The notes: generated by a model from the sequence alone, not told the origin. A DNA stretch of 64,000 nt from Vibrio natriegens NBRC 15636 = ATCC 14048 = DSM 759 (GCF_035621455.1 NZ_CP141822.1:2170001-2234000); one strand, 5' to 3'; counted from the stretch's first letter, positions 9,459-22,579 are shown. A program made the numbers and translations.

Positions 9459-10376
9459 TTAGCCAAAAACTTCCAAGCTAGCCTGAATCAAATTCATATG
9501 AATCGGGACAAGATCTTCATGATTACTTCGGTAACCACCACCGACAACCGCCGCAACTGGAATACCGCGCTCTTTCATTAACTGCATCAAAAAGCGATCA
9601 CGCTCAAGTATACCTTGCGTAGACACATCAAAATACCCAAGCTCGTCGTCAGTGTGTATATCAACGCCAGCATCATAAATCACCATGTCAGGGCGATGCA
9701 GATTGAGAGCCATTTGCACCACTTCTTTAAACGTCATCAAAAACGTTTCGTCGTCGGTACCCCTAACTAAAGGGACATCCAGATCAGACTCAGGCTTTCT
9801 TGCCGGGAAGTTTTTATCACAGTGGAAAGAGAGCGTGACAATATCCGGCTCCTCCTGACATAAGGTTGCCGTACCATCACCGTGGTGTACGTCACTATCA
9901 ATGATTAAGACTTTATCGACATCATCGTGATCCAACATATGCTTTGCAGCTATCACAAGATCGTTAAATAGACAGAAACCACTGCCGAAGTCTCTGTGAG
10001 CATGATGATATCCACCACTCAAATGCAAAGCCACGCCATGTTCCAGCGCTTTCTCCGCCGTCAAAACCGTGCCAGCCGCAGAAGTGAGTGTTCTGGTGAT
10101 CAGTGCCTCACTCCAGGGAAACCCGATACGGCGCATTTTAGCCGCCGGCATCGAACCGCTAACCAATAAATCCACATATTCGGCCTCATGCACTCGCTTA
10201 ATATCTGCTACAGAAAGCGCCGTAGGCTCGAAAAACTGAACTCGCGATTGGCTGTTTTCGTTCTCTAGCTTTTCTTGCACTGCTTCATAAAGATATTGAT
10301 ACTTCATGATCGGATAACGGTGCCCTTCAGGCAAAGCAAGTTTTGAATATATCGGATGATAAATAAGTGGCAGCAT
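9459..10376 (-). CDS. Histone-deacetylase-family hydrolase
   Basis: 305-residue member of the HDAC/AcuC/acetylpolyamine amidohydrolase superfamily, a zinc-dependent deacetylase. Tandem active-site histidines are in HLSGGYHHAHRDFGSGFC, the first zinc ligands in DSDVHHGDGTA and the third in YDAGVDIH. The catalytic-tyrosine region is VVGGGYRSN. The substrate in bacteria is unclear (acetylated protein lysines, acetylpolyamines or other amides). It is convergent with the amino acid transporter and diverges from the SDR gene, so it appears to be a single-gene unit. A zinc-dependent deacetylase is well supported; its physiological role is not. Confidence 0.88.
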   Translation of the reverse strand: MLPLIYHPIYSKLALPEGHRYPIMKYQYLYEAVQEKLENENSQSRVQFFEPTALSVADIKRVHEAEYVDLLVSGSMPAAKMRRIGFPWSEALITRTLTSAAGTVLTAEKALEHGVALHLSGGYHHAHRDFGSGFCLFNDLVIAAKHMLDHDDVDKVLIIDSDVHHGDGTATLCQEEPDIVTLSFHCDKNFPARKPESDLDVPLVRGTDDETFLMTFKEVVQMALNLHRPDMVIYDAGVDIHTDDELGYFDVSTQGILERDRFLMQLMKERGIPVAAVVGGGYRSNHEDLVPIHMNLIQASLEVFG

Positions 10377-10504
10377 GGAAGGTTCTTTTTAACAATTGTG
10401 GCGAAATAGTACCAAGTTCAACCATTGAATAAAATGCCATTTCACTGCTAAGGTTTGAAGAGCTAAAACAATAACTCGATAACAAATAGGGATAAGGGAA
10501 TCAG

Positions 10505-11194
10505 ATGAGTTCTACCGTCTTTATTACTGGTGCAAATCGCGGTATCGGCCTGAGTTTAACTAAGCTCTATCTCGACAATGGCTGGCAAGTACATGCGACT
10601 ACTCGGAACTTAGCGAACAGCGACGAATTAGTCAGTTTAAGCGACCAGCACTTCTCTTTAACGCTTCATGAACTAGATGTCACCAACTACAAGCAGGTAG
10701 AGCAACTCGCGAAGAACCTGCCTGCTATCAACCTGTTAATAAACAACGCGGGTTACTACGGTCCTAAAGGTTATGGGTTTGGAAATACCGATGTGGATGA
10801 GTGGCGTAAAGTTCTTGAAATCAACACCATTGCACCACTCAAATTAGTCGAAACATTCTACCCATTGCTGCAACAGGGCCAAATGAAGAAAATCGCCTGC
10901 ATCTCTTCTAAAGTCGGCAGCATGACCGAGAATACCTCAGGTGGTGGATACATCTACCGCTCTTCCAAAGCAGCGCTTAACTCCGTAGTAAAAAGTTTGA
11001 GCAACGACTTAACCGACCAAGGGTTCACGGTCCTTGCCCTTCATCCCGGATGGGTTCGCACAGACATGGGCGGGCCGAATGCATTAATTGACGCTGAATT
11101 CTCGGCTGCTGGGCTTGCTAACGTGATTGAACAAAGCACACAGAAGAATTCAGGCCAATTTATTAATTACGATGGTACCGAACTACCCTGGTAG
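10505..11194 (+). CDS. Short-chain dehydrogenase/reductase, CsgA/C-factor type
   Basis: 229-residue NAD(P)-dependent oxidoreductase with the Rossmann motif TGANRGIG at residues 8-15, the structural motif NNAGYYG and the catalytic pair in YRSSKAA (Tyr and Lys), preceded by ISSKVGS (Ser). The C-terminal HPGWVRTDMGG is typical of the C-factor-like SDR subgroup, which acts on unknown carbonyl substrates. GGATAAGGGAATCAG precedes the ATG and provides a ribosome binding site. A single gene between the HDAC-like gene and the topB terminator. The specific substrate cannot be inferred. Confidence 0.88.
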   Translation: MSSTVFITGANRGIGLSLTKLYLDNGWQVHATTRNLANSDELVSLSDQHFSLTLHELDVTNYKQVEQLAKNLPAINLLINNAGYYGPKGYGFGNTDVDEWRKVLEINTIAPLKLVETFYPLLQQGQMKKIACISSKVGSMTENTSGGGYIYRSSKAALNSVVKSLSNDLTDQGFTVLALHPGWVRTDMGGPNALIDAEFSAAGLANVIEQSTQKNSGQFINYDGTELPW

Positions 11195-11272
11195 GCGTGT
11201 CCTGACTCAAGATGATGTCAAAGGCTCGATTGAGAAGAATCTCGGCTTGTTTGAGTAGCAAAGTTTAAGACT

Positions 11273-11304
11273 AAAGCGGCAAGTTTCAGCGCCGCTTTGT
11301 TTTT
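11273..11304 (+). terminator. Intrinsic terminator between SDR gene and topB
   Basis: AAAGCGGC (11273-11280) pairs with GCCGCTTT (11291-11298) and is followed by GTTTTTA. The tail reaches the last codon of the convergent topB. Confidence 0.75.
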
Positions 11305-13267
11305 AAGATGACTTACGTTTTGGTGCGCCAGATTTAGAGGCACTGCCCTTCGAATAGCTGCGTTTCTTACGCTTAAACGCCGGACGCTCGACTTTAGGTA
11401 AGTGACGTAAAGACTCAGGAATCGGCCCTGACTTAACCTCCCCCATCAGGCTATCTATCCTTTGCTCCAACGCTTGCATAAACGGCTGATAGGCTTGATT
11501 TTTCTCAGCCATTCCTTGCAATTGGAACTCCCAGTGCGCCGTCATATCTGGATAAGTCGCATCTTGCGGCAGCGCATGAACCAACCCTCGGCCAGCTGGT
11601 GAGCTTAAAATCGATTTACCCTGCCGAGTCAAAAGCTGGCGTTTGAAGAGTGTATCGAGAATACCAGCACGCGTAGCTTCGGTTCCAAGGCCATCCGTCT
11701 CACGTAGGATCTTCTTCAACTCTTTATCTGCAACATAGCGGGCTATACCCGTCATCGCCTGCAATAGGGTCGCTTCGGTGAAGTGATTTGGTGGCTCGGT
11801 CTTGCGATCTTTTATTTCCCCTTCCCGGCAAGTGAGCACCGTGCCTTCTGCTAAAGGTGGCACCGCATCAATCCCGTCGTCTTCTTTATCGGTTTTGCCC
11901 ATTAAGGCTTTCCAGCCCGGAGAGACAAGCTGACGACCTTTCGCAATAAAAGTGCCACCAGCAATATCAAATACCAACTTCGCTTCGGCGTAAATGGCCG
12001 CAGGATAAAATTGCATCAGATATTGACGGGCAATCAGTTGATACACCTTCATCTCATTGCCCGATAACGCATTCACATTAGCTTGCTTAGGCGTAGGAAT
12101 GATCGCGTGGTGAGCATCCACTTTTTTGTCGTTCCATGCTTTCGATTTAATCGACAAATCCGCGCCCTGAACGGCACTTTGCAGCTCTTTGGCATTGTTG
12201 GCAATTGCAGAAGTGACTGAACCCGCTTGTGCATAGTGCTCCATCGGCAGGTAACGACAATCCGAACGTGGGTAAGTGATCAGCTTATGCTTTTCATACA
12301 ATGCCTGACAGGTATCCAAGACTTGCTGGGCACTCATGCCATAACGTTTTGCCGCATCAATCTGCAATGCAGACAAAGAATAAGGTAAAGGGGCAGATTG
12401 CTTGGTTTGTTTTTGCTCAGACTCTTTCACCGTGGCGGGTTGGTTCTTAATGCGAGCAGCAACATTCTCCACCAGCTTTCGGTTGAGAACTCGCCCTTCC
12501 TCATCTTGCCAAGGTTTACACGCTTCGCTTGGTTTCCACCTCGCACGAATATCAAATGCGCCGTTTTGATCTTGATATGGGATTAACGCATGTAGGGTGA
12601 AATAATCTTTAGGGATAAAGTTTTCGATTTCTTCATCGCGACGTACCACCAACCCAAGCACTGGCGTTTGCACTCGCCCTACCGATAATACACCTTGATA
12701 GCCGGCTTTCTGCCCTAGCAAGGTGTAGGCGCGAGACATATTCATGCCATAGAGCCAATCCGCTCTGGAGCGAGCCAGCGCAGAAACAGAAAGCGGGATA
12801 AAGTCACGATTGCTGCGCATTGAACTCAAAGCTCGTTTTACTGCTGGTAAATTCAAATCTGAAATCAGCAAACGTTGAGTTGCTTGCTTCTTAGTTTTAG
12901 ACAGTTTGCAGTAATCGAGCACTTCATCCACCAAGAGTTGACCTTCTCGGTCTGGGTCTCCTGCATGAATGACTTCCGTCGCTTCTTTTAACAATTTACT
13001 AATCACAGTCAATTGCTTACTAGAAGTTTTTCTTGGCCTTAGCTGCCACTGCTCCGGCACAATCGGCAAATCAGCCATGTTCCATTTTTTGTAGCGTTCG
13101 TCATAAGCATCTGGCTCCACTTGTTCCAGCAAGTGTCCGATACACCAGGTCACTACATCTCCATTACCACAGCGAATAAAGCCTTGGTCTTTCTTTTGAG
13201 GGTTCGGTAGTGCGGCAGCGATCGCGCGGCCTAAACTTGGTTTTTCAGCAATAAACAGACGAGACAT
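11303..13267 (-). CDS. topB: DNA topoisomerase III
   Basis: Type IA topoisomerase (654 aa) that relaxes and decatenates DNA and works with RecQ-type helicases. The N-terminal Toprim domain starts [17 protein letters not shown] and includes the metal motif AGDPDREGQ. The strand-cleaving tyrosine is in [14 protein letters not shown]. The C-terminal tail is Lys/Arg/Ser rich ([15 protein letters not shown]), as in E. coli TopB, and likely binds nucleic acid. In E. coli topB lies beside selD and ydjA; here ydjA is directly upstream and selD is missing. The length matches the E. coli enzyme (653 aa). Confidence 0.97.
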   Translation of the reverse strand: MSRLFIAEKPSLGRAIAAALPNPQKKDQGFIRCGNGDVVTWCIGHLLEQVEPDAYDERYKKWNMADLPIVPEQWQLRPRKTSSKQLTVISKLLKEATEVIHAGDPDREGQLLVDEVLDYCKLSKTKKQATQRLLISDLNLPAVKRALSSMRSNRDFIPLSVSALARSRADWLYGMNMSRAYTLLGQKAGYQGVLSVGRVQTPVLGLVVRRDEEIENFIPKDYFTLHALIPYQDQNGAFDIRARWKPSEACKPWQDEEGRVLNRKLVENVAARIKNQPATVKESEQKQTKQSAPLPYSLSALQIDAAKRYGMSAQQVLDTCQALYEKHKLITYPRSDCRYLPMEHYAQAGSVTSAIANNAKELQSAVQGADLSIKSKAWNDKKVDAHHAIIPTPKQANVNALSGNEMKVYQLIARQYLMQFYPAAIYAEAKLVFDIAGGTFIAKGRQLVSPGWKALMGKTDKEDDGIDAVPPLAEGTVLTCREGEIKDRKTEPPNHFTEATLLQAMTGIARYVADKELKKILRETDGLGTEATRAGILDTLFKRQLLTRQGKSILSSPAGRGLVHALPQDATYPDMTAHWEFQLQGMAEKNQAYQPFMQALEQRIDSLMGEVKSGPIPESLRHLPKVERPAFKRKKRSYSKGSASKSGAPKRKSS

Positions 13268-13289
13268 AAGCTTGGGAAAGTAATAATAA

Positions 13290-13319
13290 TTAGGGCCACA
13301 TTATCGAATGTAGCCCTAA
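13290..13319 (-). terminator. Probable terminator downstream of ydjA
   Basis: TTAGGGC and GCCCTAA flank a second ACATT/AATGT stem with one mismatch. On the minus strand it is followed by an AT-rich tail just before topB. Confidence 0.5.
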
Positions 13320-13367
13320 TAAATCAAGAAAAACTGTATAGATAGACAGTAAGAATGTGGTTAGCGT

Positions 13368-13916
13368 TTATTGAAACTCAACAAACTTCGACAAGTCACG
13401 CTCTGGCACTTTCATTGGTGTGCCATCTGGGGTGCCCAAGTAAAGGAAACCAACGATTTCATCTTCCCCTTCCAGGCCAAACGCTTTATGCACTTCAGGG
13501 TGGAACATCCATGGTCCTGAGCGCCAGAAGCCCTGAAAGCCCTGCGCAACGGCGGCCATTTGCATTGCTTGAACGGCACAGCCTGCTGACAGGTACTGTT
13601 CCAGTGCAGGCACTTTTTCATGCGGCGTCACTTTTGCAATAACGGTAATAACCATTGGTGCTCGGAATGGGGCATTTTTCAGCTTTTCAACCACCGATTC
13701 CTCGCTGTTATCCGCCAATGCAGCTTTAACCAAAATATCAGACAGTTTGTTTAGACCTTTACCCTGTGAAATCACAAAGCGCCAAGGCGTTAAACCAGCA
13801 TGGTCGGGCGCGCGCAGGCCAGCACGTATGATATTTTCCAACACTTTACCTTCTGGTGCTGGCGCGGATAACTTGCCGACAGAACGGCGGTTAAGCAAGA
13901 GATCGAGAGCTTCCAT
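13368..13916 (-). CDS. ydjA: YdjA-type nitroreductase family protein
   Basis: 182-residue FMN-dependent oxidoreductase of the nitroreductase family. MEALDLLLNRRSVGKL is the N-terminal FMN-phosphate-binding motif and RAPDHAGLTPWRFVI is the YdjA/TdsD-type active-site segment; SAGCAVQAMQMAAVAQGFQGFWRSGPW is reminiscent of the family core. Length and gene position (beside topB and in the same neighbourhood as sppA and ansA) match E. coli YdjA (183 aa). The physiological electron acceptor is unknown. It is transcribed on the minus strand after fadH, with a terminator between them. Confidence 0.9.
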   Translation of the reverse strand: MEALDLLLNRRSVGKLSAPAPEGKVLENIIRAGLRAPDHAGLTPWRFVISQGKGLNKLSDILVKAALADNSEESVVEKLKNAPFRAPMVITVIAKVTPHEKVPALEQYLSAGCAVQAMQMAAVAQGFQGFWRSGPWMFHPEVHKAFGLEGEDEIVGFLYLGTPDGTPMKVPERDLSKFVEFQ

Positions 13917-14051
13917 GAACTGGTCCTTATTGAATCTAACTTGTATTTTATCTGCTGGTCACTTTAGCACAATCTAGCCCACTGAATAACAACCTGTTTT
14001 TTGGGGATTATACCTAACCCACAAAATGCCTATTCCAGTCGGCCAGAAACG

Positions 14052-14082
14052 AAAAAAGCCGCACATAATGCGCAGCTTTTCA
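14052..14082 (-). terminator. Intrinsic terminator of fadH
   Basis: On the minus strand AAAAGCTGCGCA pairs with TGTGCGGCTTTT across a TTAT loop, ending in a T-tract. It separates fadH from ydjA. Confidence 0.8.
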
Positions 14083-14102
14083 TAAGTATTTGTGAATGAT
14101 TT

Positions 14103-16211
<2,109 letters not shown>

Positions 16212-16339
16212 CTAGCGTTAAAATATGCCAATTGTTGAAGGAGCGTGATAAGCTAAAAACACGTTATCTTTTGAGATCTTAGAGATAAGAACCCATAATT
16301 TGTAAAATTACGAATTGATTATCTCGTGATGGAGACATG

Positions 16340-18190
16340 ATGAAAAAACTCTTCAAATTTATTGGTCTGATATTTAAAGGAATATGGAAAGGCATCACCT
16401 TTGTCAGGCTTGCTTTGGCAAATCTGCTGTTCCTTCTGATGCTTGCCGTTTTTTACTTTGCGTTTACCTACACCGGAGAAGGTCGACCAGTGATAGAGAA
16501 AGAGTCTGCACTGGTGATGAATTTATCTGGTCCCATCGTCGAACAAAGACGCTACACCAACCCGATGGACTCCTTTACAGGTTCACTACTTGGCAAAGAG
16601 ATACCAAAAGAAAACGTATTGTTTGATATCGTTGATACCATCCGCTATGCCAAAGATGACCCTAAAATTACCGGTTTAGTTTTATCTCTGCGTGAGATGC
16701 CAGAAACAAACTTAACCAAGTTACGCTATATCGCAAAAGCGCTGAACGAGTTCAAAACATCTGGTAAGCCGATTTATGCGGTCAGCGATTTCTACAATCA
16801 AAGTCAATATTACCTCGCTAGCTACGCCGACAAAGTGTACCTGGGGCCAGACGGCGGAGTCCTGATTAAAGGCTACAGCGCTTACTCGATGTACTATAAA
16901 TCGCTGTTAGAAAAATTAGATGTGTCGACGCACGTGTTCCGTGTCGGTACTTATAAGTCGGCGATAGAACCATTTACGCGCGACGACATGTCCGATGCTG
17001 CGGAAGAGTCAGCGACACGTTGGATCACTCAGCTGTGGAGTGCATTTGTCGATGATGTGGCAACCAATCGAAACATTGATGCCAAAGTTCTTAATCCAAC
17101 CATGGACGAACTGTTAGCGGAAATGCGCTCTGTGAATGGCGATATTGCAAAACTGTCGCTAAAACTGGGTCTGGTGGATGAACTGGCTACTCGCCAAGAC
17201 ATTCGTACCCTGTTTGCCAAAGAGTTTGGTAGCGACGGTAAAGACAGCTACAACGCGATCAGCTATTACGACTATCAAGCAACGATGCACCCTGACTACA
17301 GTTCATCTGAGGATGATATAGCGGTGGTTGTTGCAAGTGGCGCAATAATGGATGGTCAGCAACCGAGAGGCACTGTCGGCGGTGATACGGTAGCGAGCCT
17401 TCTTCGTCAGGCGCGTAACGATAAGAACGTTAAAGCGGTTGTTCTTCGCGTAAACAGCCCAGGTGGCAGCGCCTTTGCGTCGGAAGTGATTCGTAACGAA
17501 GTCTCCGCGTTAAAGCAAGCAGGTAAACCTGTTGTGGTGTCCATGTCGAGCTTGGCGGCTTCAGGCGGTTACTGGATTTCAATGAGTGCAGATAAAATTG
17601 TTGCTCAGCCAACCACACTGACGGGTTCTATCGGTATTTTCAGTGTGATTACTACCTTTGAAAAAGGTTTTAATAAGCTTGGTATCCATACTGACGGCGT
17701 TGGCACGTCGCCATTCTCAGGTGACGGGCTTTCAACTGGTCTGTCAGAAGGCGCATCGCAAGCTATCCAAATGTCAATTGAACACGGCTACCAACGCTTT
17801 ATTTCTTTGGTCGGTGATAACCGTGGGATGCCTGTTGAAGAAGTAGATAACGTAGCACAGGGGCGCGTATGGACAGGTCAGGATGCGATGTCGTATGGCT
17901 TGGTAGACCAAATGGGTGACTTTGACGATGCGGTCGATTTAGCAGCGAAACTGGCTAACATCACGGACTACAACCTGTACTGGGTTGAAGAACCACTTTC
18001 ACCAGCGGAGATATTCCTCGACGAATTCATGAATAACGTCAAAGTTTCCCTTGGTATTGATGTCACAAGCATGTTACCGCAGAGCTTGCAACCTGTGGCT
18101 CAGCAGCTTAAACAGGATGCGAGCGTGCTACAGAGCTTTAATGATCCAAGAGGTCAATACGCCTTCTGTTTGAATTGCCAAGTTCAATAG
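16340..18190 (+). CDS. sppA: Signal peptide peptidase SppA, 67-kDa type
   Basis: Inner-membrane serine protease (616 aa) that degrades cleaved signal peptides. One N-terminal membrane segment (about 24-45) anchors it. The duplicated ClpP/crotonase-like halves carry the catalytic dyad: Lys206 in GTYKSAIEPF (E. coli K209) and a serine near 406 in SMSSLAASGGYW (E. coli S409). GGAG precedes two adjacent ATGs; the second at 16340 gives the better spacing. The ydjA-sppA-ansA neighbourhood is as in E. coli apart from the fadH insertion. A strong terminator follows. Confidence 0.96.
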   Translation: MKKLFKFIGLIFKGIWKGITFVRLALANLLFLLMLAVFYFAFTYTGEGRPVIEKESALVMNLSGPIVEQRRYTNPMDSFTGSLLGKEIPKENVLFDIVDTIRYAKDDPKITGLVLSLREMPETNLTKLRYIAKALNEFKTSGKPIYAVSDFYNQSQYYLASYADKVYLGPDGGVLIKGYSAYSMYYKSLLEKLDVSTHVFRVGTYKSAIEPFTRDDMSDAAEESATRWITQLWSAFVDDVATNRNIDAKVLNPTMDELLAEMRSVNGDIAKLSLKLGLVDELATRQDIRTLFAKEFGSDGKDSYNAISYYDYQATMHPDYSSSEDDIAVVVASGAIMDGQQPRGTVGGDTVASLLRQARNDKNVKAVVLRVNSPGGSAFASEVIRNEVSALKQAGKPVVVSMSSLAASGGYWISMSADKIVAQPTTLTGSIGIFSVITTFEKGFNKLGIHTDGVGTSPFSGDGLSTGLSEGASQAIQMSIEHGYQRFISLVGDNRGMPVEEVDNVAQGRVWTGQDAMSYGLVDQMGDFDDAVDLAAKLANITDYNLYWVEEPLSPAEIFLDEFMNNVKVSLGIDVTSMLPQSLQPVAQQLKQDASVLQSFNDPRGQYAFCLNCQVQ

Positions 18191-18206
18191 CCGTGCTTAA
18201 CTAGTC

Positions 18207-18243
18207 AAAAAAGGGGCATATCTTAGTGATATGCCCCTTTTTA
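18207..18243 (+). terminator. Strong intrinsic terminator after sppA
   Basis: AAAAGGGGCATATC (18209-18222) and GATATGCCCCTTTT (18228-18241) form a 14-bp perfect stem with loop TTAGT. Confidence 0.93.
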
Positions 18244-18301
18244 TTACCCATCAATTCGTTATAATCCGCGCACAGCTCCCTACATGAAAGTAAATAGAAC
18301 G

Positions 18302-19315
18302 ATGACTAGAAAACACATCTATATCGCTTATACCGGTGGCACCATCGGTATGCAAAAGTCAGATCACGGTTATGTGCCTATCGCTGGCTTTATGGAGAAG
18401 CAATTAGCAGCAATGCCAGAATTTCATCGTCCAGAGATGCCGGATTACACCATCCATGAATACGATCCGCTGATCGATTCATCAGACATGACTCCTGCCG
18501 ATTGGCAACAAATTGCTGATGATATTCGTGATAACTACGATAAGTACGATGGTTTCGTTATTCTGCATGGTACAGACACGATGGCTTACACTGCGTCGGC
18601 TCTGTCTTTCATGCTGGAAAACCTTGGCAAGCCAGTTATTGTGACTGGTTCTCAAATCCCATTGGCAGAGCTGCGCTCTGATGGTCAGGCAAACCTGCTG
18701 AACGCACTGCATATCGCGGCTAACTTCCCGATCAACGAGGTAACGCTGTTCTTCAACAATCAGTTGATGCGTGGTAACCGCAGCACGAAATCACATGCTG
18801 ACGGCTTCAATGCCTTCACTTCGCCAAACCTTGCTCCTTTGTTGGAAGCGGGAATCAATATTCAGATTAGCAATAGCGTGACAGTTGGTGCTCAGCCTGA
18901 AGGCGAATTTAAAGTGCACAACATTACACCTCAGCCGATTGGTGTGATCACCATGTACCCTGGTATTTCTCATGAAGTGATTCGCAACACGTTACTTCAG
19001 CCAGTTAACGCGATGATTCTGCTAACGTTTGGGGTAGGTAATGCACCACAAAACCCAGAACTGCTTGGTCACCTGAAAGAAGCATCTGAACGTGGTGTTA
19101 TCGTGGTGAACTTAACGCAGTGCTTAGCTGGTAAAGTTAACATGGGTGGTTACGCTACAGGGTGTGCGCTGGCTGATGCTGGAGTGATCAGTGGATTTGA
19201 CATGACGCCTGAAGCTGCACTAGCCAAACTGCATTATCTTCTAAGCCAGAACCTGTCTTACGAAGAAGTAAAAGAAAAAATGCAGCAAGTATTACGTGGT
19301 GAAATGAGCCTGTAA
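18302..19315 (+). CDS. ansA: L-asparaginase I (cytoplasmic)
   Basis: Type I asparaginase (337 aa; E. coli AnsA 338) that hydrolyses asparagine to aspartate and ammonia in the cytoplasm. The first catalytic threonine is in YTGGTIGMQ and the second in the HGTDTMAYTASALSFML block. There is no signal peptide, unlike AnsB. The ATG at 18302 is used; the in-frame ATG at 18284 lacks a ribosome binding site, and neither has a strong one. It follows sppA as in E. coli but is separated by a strong terminator, so it needs its own promoter. Confidence 0.96.
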   Translation: MTRKHIYIAYTGGTIGMQKSDHGYVPIAGFMEKQLAAMPEFHRPEMPDYTIHEYDPLIDSSDMTPADWQQIADDIRDNYDKYDGFVILHGTDTMAYTASALSFMLENLGKPVIVTGSQIPLAELRSDGQANLLNALHIAANFPINEVTLFFNNQLMRGNRSTKSHADGFNAFTSPNLAPLLEAGINIQISNSVTVGAQPEGEFKVHNITPQPIGVITMYPGISHEVIRNTLLQPVNAMILLTFGVGNAPQNPELLGHLKEASERGVIVVNLTQCLAGKVNMGGYATGCALADAGVISGFDMTPEAALAKLHYLLSQNLSYEEVKEKMQQVLRGEMSL

Positions 19316-19341
19316 GACTCAATTCTCAGCACTTAAAACCT

Positions 19342-19371
19342 AAAAAGCCCAATGATTACATTGGGCTTTTT
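19342..19371. terminator. Bidirectional terminator between ansA and yeaC
   Basis: AAAAAGCCCAATG and CATTGGGCTTTTT form a 13-bp perfect stem with loop ATTA, flanked by A- and T-tracts, serving both convergent genes. Confidence 0.93.
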
Positions 19372-19385
19372 GCGCGTTAAACGTA

Positions 19386-19670
19386 TCAATCGAAGTTTGG
19401 GTTTACTCGAACGATATCGCTCTCATCACCACTGAATTGCTTTTTCAATTCTTGCTTAGACTTAAAACTGATTTCACCACCGGCAGCAACGGTCATATGT
19501 TGAGCGTCTGTATTATGTTTTGATTGATACAACATCACAGCTTGCATACACGAATCTCGCTGCTCTCTAGAAAGTGTTGTACCCTCTGGCCATCTTCCCG
19601 TCTCTACTGCATATACCAAGCGATCGTATACTTCTGGTGTCATCGCTTTTAATAATTGTTCTGTGTCCAT
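19386..19670 (-). CDS. yeaC: YeaC-like protein (DUF1315)
   Basis: 94-residue cytoplasmic protein matching E. coli YeaC: AMTPEVYDRLVYAVETG, then RWPEGTTLSREQRDSC and YQSKHNTDAQHMTV. Its function is unknown. The start at 19670 (MDTEQLLKAM) is preferred to the longer frame to 19733 because it matches the family N-terminus. In E. coli yeaC sits beside msrB and gapA; here a lipoprotein gene lies between it and msrB, so the neighbourhood is conserved with one insertion. Confidence 0.88.
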   Translation of the reverse strand: MDTEQLLKAMTPEVYDRLVYAVETGRWPEGTTLSREQRDSCMQAVMLYQSKHNTDAQHMTVAAGGEISFKSKQELKKQFSGDESDIVRVNPNFD

Positions 19671-19769
19671 AATGTACCTTCTTATTACATTCTGTTCAGA
19701 ACATAGCGGGTTAAGAAATGGAGTCAAGAACACGAAAATGAATTGGTGTAACGGATCACAGGCAAAACC

Positions 19770-20591
19770 ATGAAAACAACATACTGGTTGCTGGCAAGCC
19801 TCGCCACTCTATCCATCACAGGTTGCTTTGAACGCAACATATCTACTGAACAACTGTGTAAAAATAACCCAGAACTACGCTGCGAAAAGCTCAACATCGA
19901 CGATGGACAATGCCGCATCCCGCGTACCAACTTAATTTGGCATCGTTATGAGCAGTTCAAACACCCAAGCGAAGAAAAACAGATAGAAGAATACGGCGTC
20001 GTCGCTGAATACAGAAAGTGCTTGGAGTTAGCCTCCCAGATCGCTCCAATTGACCAAAGCGAGCTAAAAGCACAACGCTTTAATGCGCTGGTGCACAGCA
20101 TCGACGAGCTTGAACGCATCGTTAGCGAGTTAAAGGTATCGGAAAAGCCAGAGACCTTATATTTCCTTTGGTCACAGACCGGAGACACACAGGCTCAGCA
20201 CCGATTTTTACAGATGGAAGGCTCACCGACACTAAACACTGCGGAAATGCAGTACGCCTTAGCTACCTTCTACGTCAACAGAGACACCCCTAAAACGCTT
20301 ATCTTGTTAAATAATGCGTTAAGTTTGTCAAATGAAGACAACCTAAACCCTGCCATACTCAAATCATTGGCGAGTATTCATCAGGGACAAGGGGAGAAAA
20401 AACGTGCTTACCTTTGGGCAATGGTAGCCAAAAGATTTGGTGTGTCAGTAGCAGATGAAAAGCAACTGCAGAGAATGTTCGATTTCAATGATCCAAACCA
20501 ATATCAAAAACTGGACGACCTGGCAAAGTCGATCGCAAATAATATTGAAGAGGGAAGTTATTCCCCCGATTTAATTCCCGAAAATATATAA
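19770..20591 (+). CDS. DUF2989-like lipoprotein
   Basis: 273-residue predicted lipoprotein. A signal peptide ends in the lipobox LSITGC (Cys at about residue 19), followed by FERN, so with no Asp at +2 it is probably sent to the outer membrane. The body is helical and TPR/Sel1-like in feel (AEMQYALATFYVNRD; ALSLSNEDNLNPAILKSLASI). I believe it belongs to the DUF2989 family known from Vibrio and relatives, whose function is not established. It diverges from yeaC and is convergent with msrB, ending at a strong terminator. Confidence 0.75.
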   Translation: MKTTYWLLASLATLSITGCFERNISTEQLCKNNPELRCEKLNIDDGQCRIPRTNLIWHRYEQFKHPSEEKQIEEYGVVAEYRKCLELASQIAPIDQSELKAQRFNALVHSIDELERIVSELKVSEKPETLYFLWSQTGDTQAQHRFLQMEGSPTLNTAEMQYALATFYVNRDTPKTLILLNNALSLSNEDNLNPAILKSLASIHQGQGEKKRAYLWAMVAKRFGVSVADEKQLQRMFDFNDPNQYQKLDDLAKSIANNIEEGSYSPDLIPENI

Positions 20592-20619
20592 AAAAACTCC
20601 CGCTAGTCGGGAGTTTTTT
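20591..20619. terminator. Intrinsic terminator, bidirectional in form
   Basis: AAAAAACTCCCG and CGGGAGTTTTTT form a 12-bp perfect stem with loop CTAGT right after the lipoprotein stop. It can also act on msrB transcripts. Confidence 0.92.
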
Positions 20620-20699
20620 ATTCATTCAAGTTTTCAGTGTTTATATGTTGACCGATACAGTTCTGAAAGGATGAAACACTCTTAACTGCAATTTTGTTA

Positions 20700-21089
20700 C
20701 TAATCTTCAGATTTGTTGAAAATTAACGACACTGAATTAACACAGTAACGCTCGCCTGTTGTTTGTGGTCCGTCTTCAAAAACGTGCCCCAGATGACTAT
20801 CACATGTCGCACAGCGAATTTCAGTACGTACCATTCCGTGACTCAGATCATCTAAATAGCGTATCGCTTGGTCATTAACTGGCGCATCAAAACTCGGCCA
20901 TCCACATCCTGAATCGTACTTGTTATCAGAGACAAAAAGAGGGGCATTACAGCAGGTACAGCTATATATACCAGTTTCCTTATTATGCAATAACTTACCA
21001 CTGAACGGTGGCTCAGTTCCCTGCTCTCTACAAACACGAAACTCTTCATCAGATAGACGCTCACGCCAATATTCATAGGACTTCGTCAC
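20700..21089 (-). CDS. msrB: Peptide methionine-(R)-S-oxide reductase MsrB
   Basis: Zinc-containing repair enzyme (129 aa) that reduces methionine-R-sulfoxide in proteins. Zinc ligands are CTCCNAPLF and [13 protein letters not shown]; the catalytic cysteine is in [21 protein letters not shown] is a family block. The start is a GTG at 21089 ([12 protein letters not shown]), because GGAGGAAAA lies immediately upstream and matches the family N-terminus. An open frame continues to 21239 but has no homologous content. It diverges from gapA, as in E. coli. Confidence 0.94.
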   Translation of the reverse strand: MTKSYEYWRERLSDEEFRVCREQGTEPPFSGKLLHNKETGIYSCTCCNAPLFVSDNKYDSGCGWPSFDAPVNDQAIRYLDDLSHGMVRTEIRCATCDSHLGHVFEDGPQTTGERYCVNSVSLIFNKSED

Positions 21090-21321
21090 TTTTCCTCCGC
21101 TTTGTTCCACTAATTTTAGATCCTTATTTCCTGTTTTTCGCAATGACTTTTTTAGCAAAAAACTTGATTCTCGTAACAGTTGTAGCACATACTTTCTCAC
21201 CAGGACACCATGTGTAATTAATTTGATACGAGCACTCATCTCGCAGGTTATATTACGCCAACTGAGCTAGAGTAAAAGCAGTAAAAAGTTTAAAAAACGA
21301 ACATTTGCGAAGAATTGTTAA

Positions 21322-22443
<1,122 letters not shown>

Positions 22444-22480
22444 TTAGAAACAGTGATTAGCTCTTAACTGAGTTGAAAAA

Positions 22481-22506
22481 GAGGCGGCTTTATAGTCGCC
22501 TTTTTT
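22481..22506 (+). terminator. Terminator after gapA
   Basis: AGGCGGC and GTCGCCT pair (one G-U) across TTTATA and are followed by TTTTTT. Confidence 0.8.
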
Positions 22507-22579
22507 GTATCTGGAATTTGAGGGGTGTATTTGGGCTTCAAGCGCTCGCAACCTCTCCCAGCGATAGGAAAATAATCAG

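Noticed and set aside
13355..13977. Frames opposite ydjA on the plus strand
   Set aside because: Shadow frames of the nitroreductase gene.
21090..21239. N-terminal extension of MsrB
   Set aside because: No homology to the family and the strong SD lies at 21089 instead.
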